Source of the DNA: Caldimicrobium sp964493015
Lineage (GTDB): Bacteria > Desulfobacterota > Thermodesulfobacteria > Thermodesulfobacteriales > Thermodesulfobacteriaceae
Direction of reading: 5' to 3'
Assembly (NCBI GenBank): GCA_964493015.1
Contig: CAZBLU010000003.1
Coordinates: 9,574-73,573 of the forward strand
Length of the DNA: 64,000 nucleotides
This document shows positions 1-7,646 of this stretch, in pieces (within the stretch, counting starts at the first letter, position 1; the number at the start of each line of letters is the position of its first letter). Both the position numbers and the translations under genes were made by a program. The notes below the pieces were generated by a model. The model saw only the letters and a program-made list of their open reading frames with translations. It was not told the origin of the DNA and did no database searches.

Positions 1-473
1 GCTATTTTTTCAGAAGTGGCCTCTGCATGAAAGTCTACCAATATATAAGAGGTTTCAGCTCTTAATTCCTCAGCTAATCTTTTACCCACAAGAAAAGGGT
101 TTTCCAAGGGGCGCATGAAGATCCGCCCCTCCAAATTAATAACTCCTAATTTAAAATTTCCTTTAACCACAATTGTCGACCCACGCCCAGGGGTCCCAGG
201 TCCATAGTTAGCTGGTCTCACTACCCTTTCAGTTTTCTGAAGGTAGGGAAGAAACTCCCTTTTCCATACGTGGTTTCCTGTGGTGAGAATATCAATGCCA
301 AGGGAGAAGAGCTCCTCTGCTACCTTTTCCGTTAATCCATAACCTCCTGCAGCGTTTTCTCCATTAGCCACAATAAAGTGAGGTTGGTATTTTTTAATGA
401 TTTCTGGCAGAAGTTCCTTAACAGCTCTCCTGCCAGGAGACCCTACAATATCTCCGAGAAAAATGACCTTCAT
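1..473 (-). CDS. ymdB: YmdB-family metallophosphoesterase (2',3'-cyclic-nucleotide phosphodiesterase type), C-terminus cut by window edge
   Basis: The reading frame begins at an ATG on the minus strand and stays open to the left edge, so only about 157 N-terminal residues are visible. The start reads MKVIFLGDIVGSPGRRAVKE, the GDIVGxxGR opening of the YmdB/TIGR00282 family. It continues with NGENAAGGYGLT, TTGNHVWKRE and LVDFHAEATSEK, which supply the Asp, Asn and His ligands of a two-metal site. Family members hydrolyse cyclic nucleotides and are commonly encoded directly after rny, as here (12 bp gap). A GGAG-type ribosome site precedes the ATG. It is presumably the last gene of the zapB-zapA-6S-rny transcript. 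Family assignment is firm; the substrate is not shown by sequence. Confidence 0.9.
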   Translation of the reverse strand, partial: MKVIFLGDIVGSPGRRAVKELLPEIIKKYQPHFIVANGENAAGGYGLTEKVAEELFSLGIDILTTGNHVWKREFLPYLQKTERVVRPANYGPGTPGRGSTIVVKGNFKLGVINLEGRIFMRPLENPFLVGKRLAEELRAETSYILVDFHAEATSEKI

Positions 474-485
474 GGTTTTTCTCCT

Positions 486-2114
486 CTATTTTGCATATTC
501 AATGGCTCGTGTCTCTCTGATGACAGTTATTTTTATAATACCTGGATAGGTTAGTTCTTTTTCTATCTTATTGGCTATCTCTTTAGCCAGAACATAGGCG
601 CGCTCGTCTGAGATAGTCTTACTATCCACTATGACCCTCACTTCTCTACCAGCTTGAATGGCATAGGCCTTTTCTACACCTGGGAAAGAAGAAACAAGAC
701 TTTCAAGCTCTCTAATTCTTTTGATATAAGCCTCAAGTAATTCTCTTCTTGCTCCAGGCCTTGCCCCTGAGAGGGCATCAGAGATTTGGAGCAGGATTCC
801 TAAAAGAGAGGTGATAGGGATATCTTCATGGTGAGAGGCGATAGCATTAACAATCTCTTCATCCTCTCCATATTTGCGAGCAAGATCTGCACCAATCAGG
901 GCATGAGGTCCTTCCTGTTCATAACTTGCAGCCTTACCAATGTCGTGGAGAAGTGCAGCTCTCTTAGCCTTCTTTGGATCAAGCCCCAGTTCGCTGGCAA
1001 GAGCAGAACAAATAATAGCCGTTTCTAAAGAATGCTGTAAAACATTTTGACTGTAACTGGTTCTAAATTTAAGTTTACCTAAGAGTTTTATAAGTTCATG
1101 GTGTATTCCGTATATCCCCATTTCAAAACAGGCCTTTTCCCCTACTTCAAAGATATGTTGTTCCATCTCCTCTTCTACCTGTTTTACTACCTCTTCAATA
1201 CGGGTAGGATGTATCCTACCATCTGCAATAAGCCTTTCTAAAGCAATACGGGCAATTTCTCTTCTATATGGATCATGACAGGAGAGCACCACTACTTCAG
1301 GGGTGTCATCAATAAGGAGATCCACACCCGTAAGGGTCTCAAAGGTTCTGATATTTCGTCCTTCTCTTCCAATGATTCTTCCTTTCATTTCTTCTCCAGG
1401 CAGTTGAACTACCGAGACAGTCTTTTCCGTCACAAAAGGAATGGCTGCCTTGGCTGTGGCATAGGCTATAATTTCTTGGGCCTTTCTTTTCGCCTCCTCT
1501 TTTATTTCATTTTCAATTTTCATGATGACCTTAGCCTTTTCTTCTACCATTTCCTCTTCAACCCTTCTGAGGATTATCTCTCGCGCTTCCCTTTCAGTTA
1601 AGCCAGCTATTCTCTCTAATTCCTCCTTTATCTTATTTAAGCCTTCTTCCAGTTCCTTTTTATCCTTTTCCAAGGTAAGCCTAAGAGCCTCTAATTCTTG
1701 GGCTTTTCTGGCTAAAGTTTCTTCCTTTCTAACAATTTCTTCTTCCCTTTTGGTAAGAAGATCTTCTCTATGAAGTATTCTTTCCTCTTTTATAGAGAGG
1801 TCTTTAATCTTTCGTTCAAACTCTTTCTCCAAAGCCTCTCTGTGTCTTTGCATCTCTTTTTTAATTAGTTCATCAGCTTCTTTGAGTTTATTGTGGGCCT
1901 CTTTTTCAGCTTGGAATAGGATTTCTTTCGAGCGTTCTTCAGCAGAGAGGATAATTATTTGAGCCTTTTCTTTGGCATTGTTTAAGATCTCTTCTGCTTC
2001 AGCTTTGGCACTTTGCCTCAATTCAGTTTCCTTTTTCTTTTGAAGATAAAGATATAGAGCAGCTAAGCCCAGCCCTAAAGCAAGCCCTAAAAGGAAAACA
2101 ATAGTGTAAACCAT
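486..2114 (-). CDS. rny: Ribonuclease Y
   Basis: Membrane-anchored endoribonuclease that initiates mRNA decay. The 542-residue protein has the full family layout: one N-terminal membrane helix (about 4-24), a long Lys/Glu coiled coil (about 30-200), a KH RNA-binding domain with GRIIGREGRNIRTFE (about 245-310), and an HD domain whose metal pair appears in LLHDIGKA, with SHHEDIP further on. The start has a strong GGAGGAGG ribosome site 5-6 bases upstream. It lies between the 6S RNA and ymdB on the same strand. Length and motifs match typical RNase Y, with nothing missing. Confidence 0.97.
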   Translation of the reverse strand: MVYTIVFLLGLALGLGLAALYLYLQKKKETELRQSAKAEAEEILNNAKEKAQIIILSAEERSKEILFQAEKEAHNKLKEADELIKKEMQRHREALEKEFERKIKDLSIKEERILHREDLLTKREEEIVRKEETLARKAQELEALRLTLEKDKKELEEGLNKIKEELERIAGLTEREAREIILRRVEEEMVEEKAKVIMKIENEIKEEAKRKAQEIIAYATAKAAIPFVTEKTVSVVQLPGEEMKGRIIGREGRNIRTFETLTGVDLLIDDTPEVVVLSCHDPYRREIARIALERLIADGRIHPTRIEEVVKQVEEEMEQHIFEVGEKACFEMGIYGIHHELIKLLGKLKFRTSYSQNVLQHSLETAIICSALASELGLDPKKAKRAALLHDIGKAASYEQEGPHALIGADLARKYGEDEEIVNAIASHHEDIPITSLLGILLQISDALSGARPGARRELLEAYIKRIRELESLVSSFPGVEKAYAIQAGREVRVIVDSKTISDERAYVLAKEIANKIEKELTYPGIIKITVIRETRAIEYAK

Positions 2115-2164
2115 AGGATCCTCCTCCTTTTTTATGAATTGGAAGAAGGAAGGAAAGAGGGTTA

Positions 2165-2345
2165 GAGAGAAGACCCCGAGATGCCGTGGTAGAGTTTCTG
2201 CCTCAAGCTCTTTTTAGGGTATCTTTGAGGAGGGGGCTGGTAAGCCCTTCTTCCCTATTAAGAGCCCCAGCTCCACCTTACCTCTAATTATGATGGTGTT
2301 AGCTTGGCAGGTTAATCCTCTACTCACGAGCATCCGAGGCCTGAG
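2165..2345 (-). ncRNA. ssrS: 6S RNA (ssrS), regulator of RNA polymerase
   Basis: The roughly 205-base space between zapA and rny carries a long rod-like structure on the minus strand. Its 3' side contains CGGCATCTCGG, the same block found near the 3' end of Escherichia coli 6S RNA. It pairs with CCTCGGATGC at the end of zapA: ten base pairs with one bulged C (2174-2184 against 2330-2339). Further in, CTGCCAAGC pairs with GCTTGAGGCAG around a GGGGCT/AGCCCC apical arm. Size near 180 nt and position downstream of zapA match known 6S genes. 6S RNA mimics an open promoter and sequesters sigma70 holoenzyme. The exact ends are estimates. Confidence 0.85.
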
Positions 2346-2619
2346 GAGTTCCTCTTAAAAAATCATCCAACTTGCTAAGTTGAGCCTTTAGGTGCGCCTC
2401 TAAGGCTTCTTTCTCTTTCTTAATTCTAATATAATCATAAGCTACCTGCATTAAAAGCCAAATAGCAAGTTTGTAAGTTGGAACTTTTTTGAGGGCCTCT
2501 ATCTCTCTTTTTTTACCCTCTAAATAGGCCAATACCTCTTTTATATCCTCCTCCGGAAGATTACTCCGGAAGGTAAAAGATTGACCTAAAAATTCGAAAG
2601 TTACTTCATAGTTTGCCAT
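2320..2619 (-). CDS. zapA: Cell division protein ZapA
   Basis: Small FtsZ-ring stabiliser of 99 residues. The N-terminus (YEVTFEFLGQSFTFRSN) matches the beta-hairpin of ZapA, followed by an EEDIKEVLAYLEGKKREIE helix and a C-terminal coiled coil (about 55-90) used for tetramerisation. The start codon lies 2 bases after the zapB stop with no clear ribosome site, suggesting translational coupling. The last codons also form the 5' strand of the 6S RNA closing stem, so this end is doubly constrained. Family assignment rests on pattern, size and the zapB/6S/rny context. Confidence 0.88.
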   Translation of the reverse strand: MANYEVTFEFLGQSFTFRSNLPEEDIKEVLAYLEGKKREIEALKKVPTYKLAIWLLMQVAYDYIRIKKEKEALEAHLKAQLSKLDDFLRGTPQASDARE

Positions 2620-2621
2620 AG

Positions 2622-2840
2622 TTAAATTTTAGAAAGTTTTTCAATTAAGCCTCCAATCTTCTCTCTAATAACCCTCTTTTCTTCCTCCCTCCTTTCTATT
2701 TCCTCTTTTAAAATTCTATTTTCTTCATTCTTTTCTGCGAGTTTCCTCTCAAGTTCTTCTTTTTCTTTTCTTAAATCAAGAACAGTAGCAATTAGTAAGT
2801 CGATTTTATTTTCAAGCTCTGTAACCTCAGGTATTGCCAT
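2622..2840 (-). CDS. zapB: ZapB-like coiled-coil cell division protein
   Basis: About 72 residues, almost entirely one coiled coil: a short PEVTELENKIDLL lead, then heptads rich in Lys, Glu and Leu to the end. That matches ZapB, which bundles ZapA at the division septum. Two in-frame ATGs lie six bases apart. The second (2840) is preferred because the GGGGG ribosome site abuts the first ATG and is correctly spaced for the second. It is the first gene of the division/RNA-decay operon. Low-complexity coiled coils are hard to assign alone, so the name relies on adjacency to zapA. Confidence 0.78.
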   Translation of the reverse strand: MAIPEVTELENKIDLLIATVLDLRKEKEELERKLAEKNEENRILKEEIERREEEKRVIREKIGGLIEKLSKI

Positions 2841-2864
2841 GTTCATCCCCCTTAGTTTTATCTT

Positions 2865-2894
2865 TTAATAAAACCCCAATTTTAAAATTTTCAA
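2865..2894 (-). promoter_or_regulatory. Candidate sigma70 promoter for zapB-zapA-6S-rny-ymdB
   Basis: On the minus strand TTGAAA is followed after 18 bases by TATTAA, about 20 bases before the zapB ribosome site. The match is moderate and the position is right for the operon's first gene. 6S RNA often has its own promoter or is processed, so this need not be its only source. Confidence 0.4.
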
Positions 2895-3081
2895 GCCCCT
2901 GGATCATACTATTTACTACGTAAATGCAATAGATATTGAGCAGGCACACCCTTTTTTTTACCTCTTCCCTCACTCACCTCTCCAAGAGACTAATCAGCCT
3001 CTCAAGCAAATAAATTATCTCCTCAAAAGTTAGCCCACCACAATCTCTTACAACCAAAGACTGTCTTATTCTTCTTGCCTT
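2895..3081. other. Gene-poor spacer between zapB and rpsU
   Basis: Together with the decayed segment to its right, this is the only stretch over 300 bp without an intact gene. I see no RNA-gene fold, no long repeat and no complete frame. On the minus strand a short open frame (about 2980-3094, including GGLTFEEIIYLLERL) lacks a start and a ribosome site and is closed by a stop on its upstream side. It may be debris from a lost gene. Confidence 0.5.
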
Positions 3082-3273
3082 GTGGTCCTACCTATAGAGG
3101 AATAGGATATAAAAGCCTACTTGGAGAAAGATCCTAATATCTGGCTGGCTAAGAGAGGTATTTTTTTCAGGTAGGATTGGAAGGCAATTAAGGCACAGGA
3201 AATTGAGGGCTTCACCTGGGAGGAAATCCTTGAAGAACTGTGTTATAAGCTACTTGACAAATGCGCATTATGA
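3082..3273 (+). pseudogene. Decayed coding remnant with two in-frame stops, family unknown
   Basis: One plus-strand frame reads VVLPIEE, stop, DIKAYLEKDPNIWLAKRGIFFR, stop, WKAIKAQEIEGFTWEEILEELC and on to a TGA at 3271-3273. Residue composition between the stops looks protein-like (amphipathic, Lys/Glu/Leu-rich), and all three pieces share one frame, which suggests nonsense decay rather than chance. The VVLPIEE start faintly resembles the VVLSxEEY segment of Phd/YefM-type antitoxins, which is only a guess. The rpsU promoter overlaps its 3' end. Confidence 0.3.
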
Positions 3274-3282
3274 TGCTACCTT
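3254..3282 (+). promoter_or_regulatory. Candidate promoter for rpsU-mutS2-dnaG-rpoD
   Basis: A perfect -35 hexamer TTGACA is followed after 17 bases by TACCTT, a weak -10. Transcription would start about 25 bases before the rpsU start codon, leaving room for the GGGAGGG ribosome site at about 3298-3306. No other promoter-like sequence is evident before rpsU. Confidence 0.45.
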
Positions 3283-3312
3283 TAGAAAAAAAATATAGAG
3301 GGAGGGATATCT

Positions 3313-3522
3313 TTGGCTGGAGTGATCGTAAGAGAAGGTGAATCTTTTGAACAGGCTATTAAGCGATTCAAAAGACTTGTGGAGAAAACTAAAATTCTCT
3401 CTGAAGTAAAAAAAAGGGAATTTTATGAAAAACCTGGAGTCAGGAGAAGGAAAAAGATTCAAGCTGCTAGAAAAAAACTCCTGAAGAAATTAAAGAAACT
3501 TCAACAAAAATTAGAAGACTAA
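3313..3522 (+). CDS. rpsU: 30S ribosomal protein S21
   Basis: Small subunit protein of 69 residues. VIVREGESFEQAIKRFKR at the start and KREFYEKPGVRRRKK in the middle are hallmark S21 segments; the C-terminus is a Lys-rich helix. Translation appears to start at TTG, with GGGAGGG upstream at normal spacing; no ATG is available before the conserved region. It heads the macromolecular-synthesis operon, a role S21 also has in enterobacteria. A small ACCCT-TTC-AGGGT hairpin follows the stop and may modulate read-through into mutS2. Confidence 0.95.
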   Translation: MAGVIVREGESFEQAIKRFKRLVEKTKILSEVKKREFYEKPGVRRRKKIQAARKKLLKKLKKLQQKLED

Positions 3523-3542
3523 CTTTCACCCTTTCAGGGTAA

Positions 3543-5825
3543 GTGAACAAGGATTTGTCCCTTTTGGAGTGGGAGAAGTTATTAGAAAAGCTTCTCCCTT
3601 ATCTTAAAACTGAGAAAGCTAAGAGTGCTATAAAGACTTTTAAACCTCTATTTACTGAATCTGAGATTTTTAGGCTTCACCATGAAGGTCTTTTTCTTTG
3701 GAATCTTTTAGAAAAGGGCATAAAGCTTGAATTACCTTTTCTACCTTCATTAAATAAGATTTTTTACCTGGCAGAAAAACGCGGCCTCCTTCTTCCGCAG
3801 GAATTATCCTCTCTGGGAGTGTTTATACAAACAGCTCTTCAGCAAAGAGATTTATTAAGAGATTCACCTTTTTCTAAAATAGTTGAGCTTGGGGAATCCT
3901 TAAGGCCTTTTTTAGAGGAACTTTTTGAAATTTTTGATTTTGAGAGGTGTGAAATAAAGGATCAGGCAAGTTCTCAATTATATTTAATCAGAAAAAAGAT
4001 ACAAAAACTCAGAGAAGAGCTTATTTCAAAGTTGGATAAACTCAAAGATTATTATTATAGTATGGGTTATCTTCAAGATAATCTTTATCTTCAAAGGGAG
4101 GGACGATATGTTCTTCCTGTAAAGCCTGAATTCAAAAACAAAGTCAAAGGTATAGTGCAAGGGTTTTCCCAGAGTGGGGCAACAGTTTTTATTGAGCCCT
4201 TTAGTGTCGTATCCCTTTCTAATACTTTAAAGGAATTGTATTGGGAGGAAGAAAGGGAGCTCGCCCATATTTTAAGAGGAATAACTGGAGAAGCTTTGGC
4301 CAAAAAAGCTGTATTTTATAGATTAGAAGAGGAGATAGTAAGACTTGATTTGGCTCTGGCTAAGGTGATGTTAGGGAGAGTATATAAAGGTGTTTTCCCA
4401 GAATTCATTGAGACAGGCTCTTTAGAACTTAAAAAGGCCTTTCATCCTCTTCTTTATTTGGAAGCCTTAGAAAGGGGACAAGACCTGCCTATAGCTAATA
4501 ATTTCTACCTCAAAAAAGGATTGCTTCTAACTGGGCCTAACTTTGGAGGAAAGACTGTTTCTCTTAAAACTATTGGTCTTCATGTTGTTATGGCTCTAAA
4601 TGGGTTTATGTTGCCAGCTAAAGAGGCAAAGGTTCCCCTTTTTAGCAAAGTCTTAGTAGATTTGGGAGATGAGCAAAATGTATTTGAGGGTGAATCTTCC
4701 TTTTCAGCCCATCTCAAAAATTTGAAGAGGATCTTTACCGAAGCTGACGAGAAATCATTAATCTTGCTAGACGAACCTGGTAGGGGAACTAATCCTGAAG
4801 AAGGAAATGCCCTGGTTTGCGCTTTAATAGAGAGGCTTTTAGAAAAAGGCAGTATGATTGTCGTAACTACTCACTCCCACATGCTTAAGAGCTTTTTGTC
4901 AAGTAAAAAGGATTTTTCCTTTGCAACCATGGAATTTGATCATCATAATCATCAACCTACCTATCGCCTGCTATATGGCTACTTTGGAGATTCACATGCC
5001 TTAGAATTAGCCAAAAAATTAGGTTTTGATGATGAACTTTTACATAGAGCTGAGGATCTACTTGAGAATAAGGACTATTTTGCCTGGCAAAAGAAATACC
5101 GAGAAGAGATTGAAAAAATAGAGGCCTTAAGAAGAGAGTGGGAAAAAAGGGTAAAAGAGTTGGAAAAGGAGAGAGAGGAAGTCTCTCAGCTAAAGGTTGA
5201 GTTAAGGGAAAAATTTGATCAAGCCTTAAAAAGGGTATATGACGACTGGGCAAAGGAATTTAAAAGACTTATGGAAGAGCTTACCTTACAAAGGTCTCTT
5301 AAAAAGGCCCAAGAGGAGATCCAAAAGTTTTTAGATTCTAAAAAGATTTCCCTTTGGGAGGAGGAGACCACCCTTAAAGTAGGTGACCAAGTAAAGATTG
5401 TGTCTTTCAACAAAGAAGGAAAAATAGTAAATATCAAGGAGAAAAAGGCTGAGGTCTTAGTAGGATCTCTACGTTTGGAAGTGCCTTTAGCAGATCTACG
5501 AAAGACTTATAGCATTACCCTTAAGAAGCAACCAGAAATGAGGAGGGATAGCCTTTCGGAGAATATTTTTGTTTCTAAGGAGAAGATTTTCCTCCTCGGT
5601 GAAGATGTGGAAACGGGGCTGCATCTTTTGGATAAGAAATTACATGAATGTTTTGTCAAGGGCACAAGGATTTTATTGGTTGTGCATGGGCATGGCACAG
5701 GAAGACTACGTTCCGCCGTAAGAGATTTCTTGGCTAAGCATCCCTTAATTGAGAGATTTGAAGTGGCCTCTCCAGCTGAAGGGGGAAATGGGGCTACCCT
5801 CGTTTTCCTACACAAGAAAAATTGA
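3543..5825 (+). CDS. mutS2: MutS2, ATPase/Smr-domain recombination or ribosome-rescue factor
   Basis: The 760-residue protein has the MutS2 plan: core/lever helices, ATPase domain with Walker A GPNFGGKTVSLKTIGL (about 333-348) and Walker B LILLDEPGRGT, a long coiled-coil insert (about 510-600), a KOW-like segment (about 615-660), and a C-terminal Smr domain with LLVVHGHGTGRLR. The mismatch-recognition domain of MutS is absent, as usual. MutS2 proteins suppress recombination in some bacteria and split collided ribosomes in others; sequence cannot decide. The start is GTG, 20 bases after rpsU. Its insertion between rpsU and dnaG is uncommon. Confidence 0.96.
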   Translation: MNKDLSLLEWEKLLEKLLPYLKTEKAKSAIKTFKPLFTESEIFRLHHEGLFLWNLLEKGIKLELPFLPSLNKIFYLAEKRGLLLPQELSSLGVFIQTALQQRDLLRDSPFSKIVELGESLRPFLEELFEIFDFERCEIKDQASSQLYLIRKKIQKLREELISKLDKLKDYYYSMGYLQDNLYLQREGRYVLPVKPEFKNKVKGIVQGFSQSGATVFIEPFSVVSLSNTLKELYWEEERELAHILRGITGEALAKKAVFYRLEEEIVRLDLALAKVMLGRVYKGVFPEFIETGSLELKKAFHPLLYLEALERGQDLPIANNFYLKKGLLLTGPNFGGKTVSLKTIGLHVVMALNGFMLPAKEAKVPLFSKVLVDLGDEQNVFEGESSFSAHLKNLKRIFTEADEKSLILLDEPGRGTNPEEGNALVCALIERLLEKGSMIVVTTHSHMLKSFLSSKKDFSFATMEFDHHNHQPTYRLLYGYFGDSHALELAKKLGFDDELLHRAEDLLENKDYFAWQKKYREEIEKIEALRREWEKRVKELEKEREEVSQLKVELREKFDQALKRVYDDWAKEFKRLMEELTLQRSLKKAQEEIQKFLDSKKISLWEEETTLKVGDQVKIVSFNKEGKIVNIKEKKAEVLVGSLRLEVPLADLRKTYSITLKKQPEMRRDSLSENIFVSKEKIFLLGEDVETGLHLLDKKLHECFVKGTRILLVVHGHGTGRLRSAVRDFLAKHPLIERFEVASPAEGGNGATLVFLHKKN

Positions 5826-5865
5826 GGCAATCTATTGACCTTTTCCATTCTTATGCTAAAGAATA

Positions 5866-7629
5866 TTGAGACCTAACATGCCCATGTCTTTTGAAGATCT
5901 ATTTGAAGAAATTAAAAGACAATACGATATATTAAATCTCGTCTCCCAATATGTTAAGTTAAAAAGGGTAGGGAAAAATTATGTTGGGCTCTGCCCTTTT
6001 CATGCAGAGAAAACTCCTTCTTTTACGGTGAATCCTGAAAAGCAGATTTTTAAATGTTTTGGCTGTGGAGCTTCGGGAGATGTAATTTCCTTTTATATGA
6101 AAATTAAGGGACTTGATTTCAGATCTGCCCTTTTGGAGCTTGCTGAAAGGGCTGGTCTTGAAATTAAGACCCTTCCTTTTAAGGAAAAGAAAAGAGAGAG
6201 AGAGTTAGTAGAACTAAATTTTAAGGTCGCTAAGATTTATCAAAATTTTTTGCATACCCATCCCTTAGGAGACAAGGCCAGAGACTATCTTAAAAAAAGA
6301 GGGTTAAGTGAGGAGACCTGGGAGAACTTTTTTCTTGGCTATGCTCCACCTGAGGGAAGAGTTTTAGCAGGACTTCTCAGGGCAAGCCAATTTGATATGG
6401 AACAAGCTATAGAAGCTGGCCTCCTAAAGAAAATGGATGATGGTTCTTATTTAGACCTTTTTAGAGATAGACTGGTTATCCCAATCCTCAATGAAAAGGG
6501 TGAATGTGTGGGGTTTGCTGGTAGGGCACTAAGTCCTGATGTGGAACCCAAATATCTAAATTCACCAGAGACAAGGCTTTTCAAGAAGAGTGAAATATTA
6601 TATGGCCTCTTTCAGAGTAAGGAATTCATAAAAAAGGAAAGGTCTTTATATTTAGTGGAAGGATATTTTGATTATCTCAGCCTGTGGGAGCGAGAAATTA
6701 AAAATGTAGTAGCTACCTGTGGAACTGCTCTCACAGAAAGGCATGTGCAAAAAATTTGTTCCTATGCGGAAGACATATATCTCCTCTTTGACGGAGATAA
6801 GGCAGGAAAGAAGGCTGCACTCAGGGCTATATCCCTTTTTTCAAAAAAGAATCGTCTACCTCAAGTGATAAGCTTACCTTCAGAAGAAGATCCAGACTCT
6901 TTTGTGCAAAAATTTACTAAAGAACAAAGTGAGCAGCTTAAAGAGAAACTAAAGGAGCTCACTCTATCAGCCCCTGCTTTTGCCTATCATACCCTGAAAC
7001 ATGAATTTCCCTCTCATCCCTCCAAGGTTTTTCAGGAGTTAGTTGAGCTATTCTCTGAGATTGATGATCCTCTTTTAGAACAGGAAGTCTGTAGAGAGCT
7101 TGCTTTCTACTTAGAGTTGCCCGAAGGGGATATTAGACGATCTCTAAGGAAGAATAAGAAATCTCAGCCAATACAAGATAAGACCTCTCATATGGAAGAG
7201 ATTAAAAAAGAGGAAGGTTTCCTGAAGATTATTGCCCAATATTTAGTTAACTATCCTGAGGAAATTCCTTCTTTGGAAGAAGTTGGGCTTAGAAAACTCT
7301 TGGAAAACTTTGAAGAGGGGCCTTATCAAAGGTTTCTTCTCCAACTCTTGGAGCTAAAGCCTAAAGAGGAATCTCAAATTCTTAGTATTCCTTCTCCTGA
7401 TTTTCAAGAGCTACTAAGTGATCTACTTTTTTCGCCTCCCTTTGAAGATAAAAAAGAAGTTCAAGAGCAAATCAAAAGGTTTATCTTTCTTGAAAGGAAA
7501 AAAAGAGAGATAAAAAAAATAGCTGAAAGCATTAAATTTTTTGAGAAGACAGGGAAAAGGGAAGAAATTGAGAGAATTTTATTTAGCATAAAAAAGGCCA
7601 TGACCTATAAAGAAATTTCAGAAATATAA
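5866..7629 (+). CDS. dnaG: DNA primase
   Basis: Synthesises RNA primers at the replication fork. The N-terminal CHC2 zinc ribbon is intact (LCPFHAEKTPSFTV followed by FKCFGCGASGD). The TOPRIM domain shows LVEGYFDYLSLWE and LLFDGDKAGKKAA, which carry the acidic metal ligands. A C-terminal helical region (about 440-587) would be the DnaB-contact domain. Start choice is uncertain: TTG at 5866, or ATG at 5878 or 5884, with no strong ribosome site for any. Its position directly before rpoD is the ancestral arrangement. Confidence 0.97.
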   Translation: MRPNMPMSFEDLFEEIKRQYDILNLVSQYVKLKRVGKNYVGLCPFHAEKTPSFTVNPEKQIFKCFGCGASGDVISFYMKIKGLDFRSALLELAERAGLEIKTLPFKEKKRERELVELNFKVAKIYQNFLHTHPLGDKARDYLKKRGLSEETWENFFLGYAPPEGRVLAGLLRASQFDMEQAIEAGLLKKMDDGSYLDLFRDRLVIPILNEKGECVGFAGRALSPDVEPKYLNSPETRLFKKSEILYGLFQSKEFIKKERSLYLVEGYFDYLSLWEREIKNVVATCGTALTERHVQKICSYAEDIYLLFDGDKAGKKAALRAISLFSKKNRLPQVISLPSEEDPDSFVQKFTKEQSEQLKEKLKELTLSAPAFAYHTLKHEFPSHPSKVFQELVELFSEIDDPLLEQEVCRELAFYLELPEGDIRRSLRKNKKSQPIQDKTSHMEEIKKEEGFLKIIAQYLVNYPEEIPSLEEVGLRKLLENFEEGPYQRFLLQLLELKPKEESQILSIPSPDFQELLSDLLFSPPFEDKKEVQEQIKRFIFLERKKREIKKIAESIKFFEKTGKREEIERILFSIKKAMTYKEISEI

Positions 7630-7646
7630 CGAAAAAGGAGGAACTT

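Noticed and set aside
1275..1773. Plus-strand frames within rny
   Set aside because: They run antiparallel to a well-supported gene, lack ribosome sites and show only Ser/Phe-rich complement of Lys/Glu codons.
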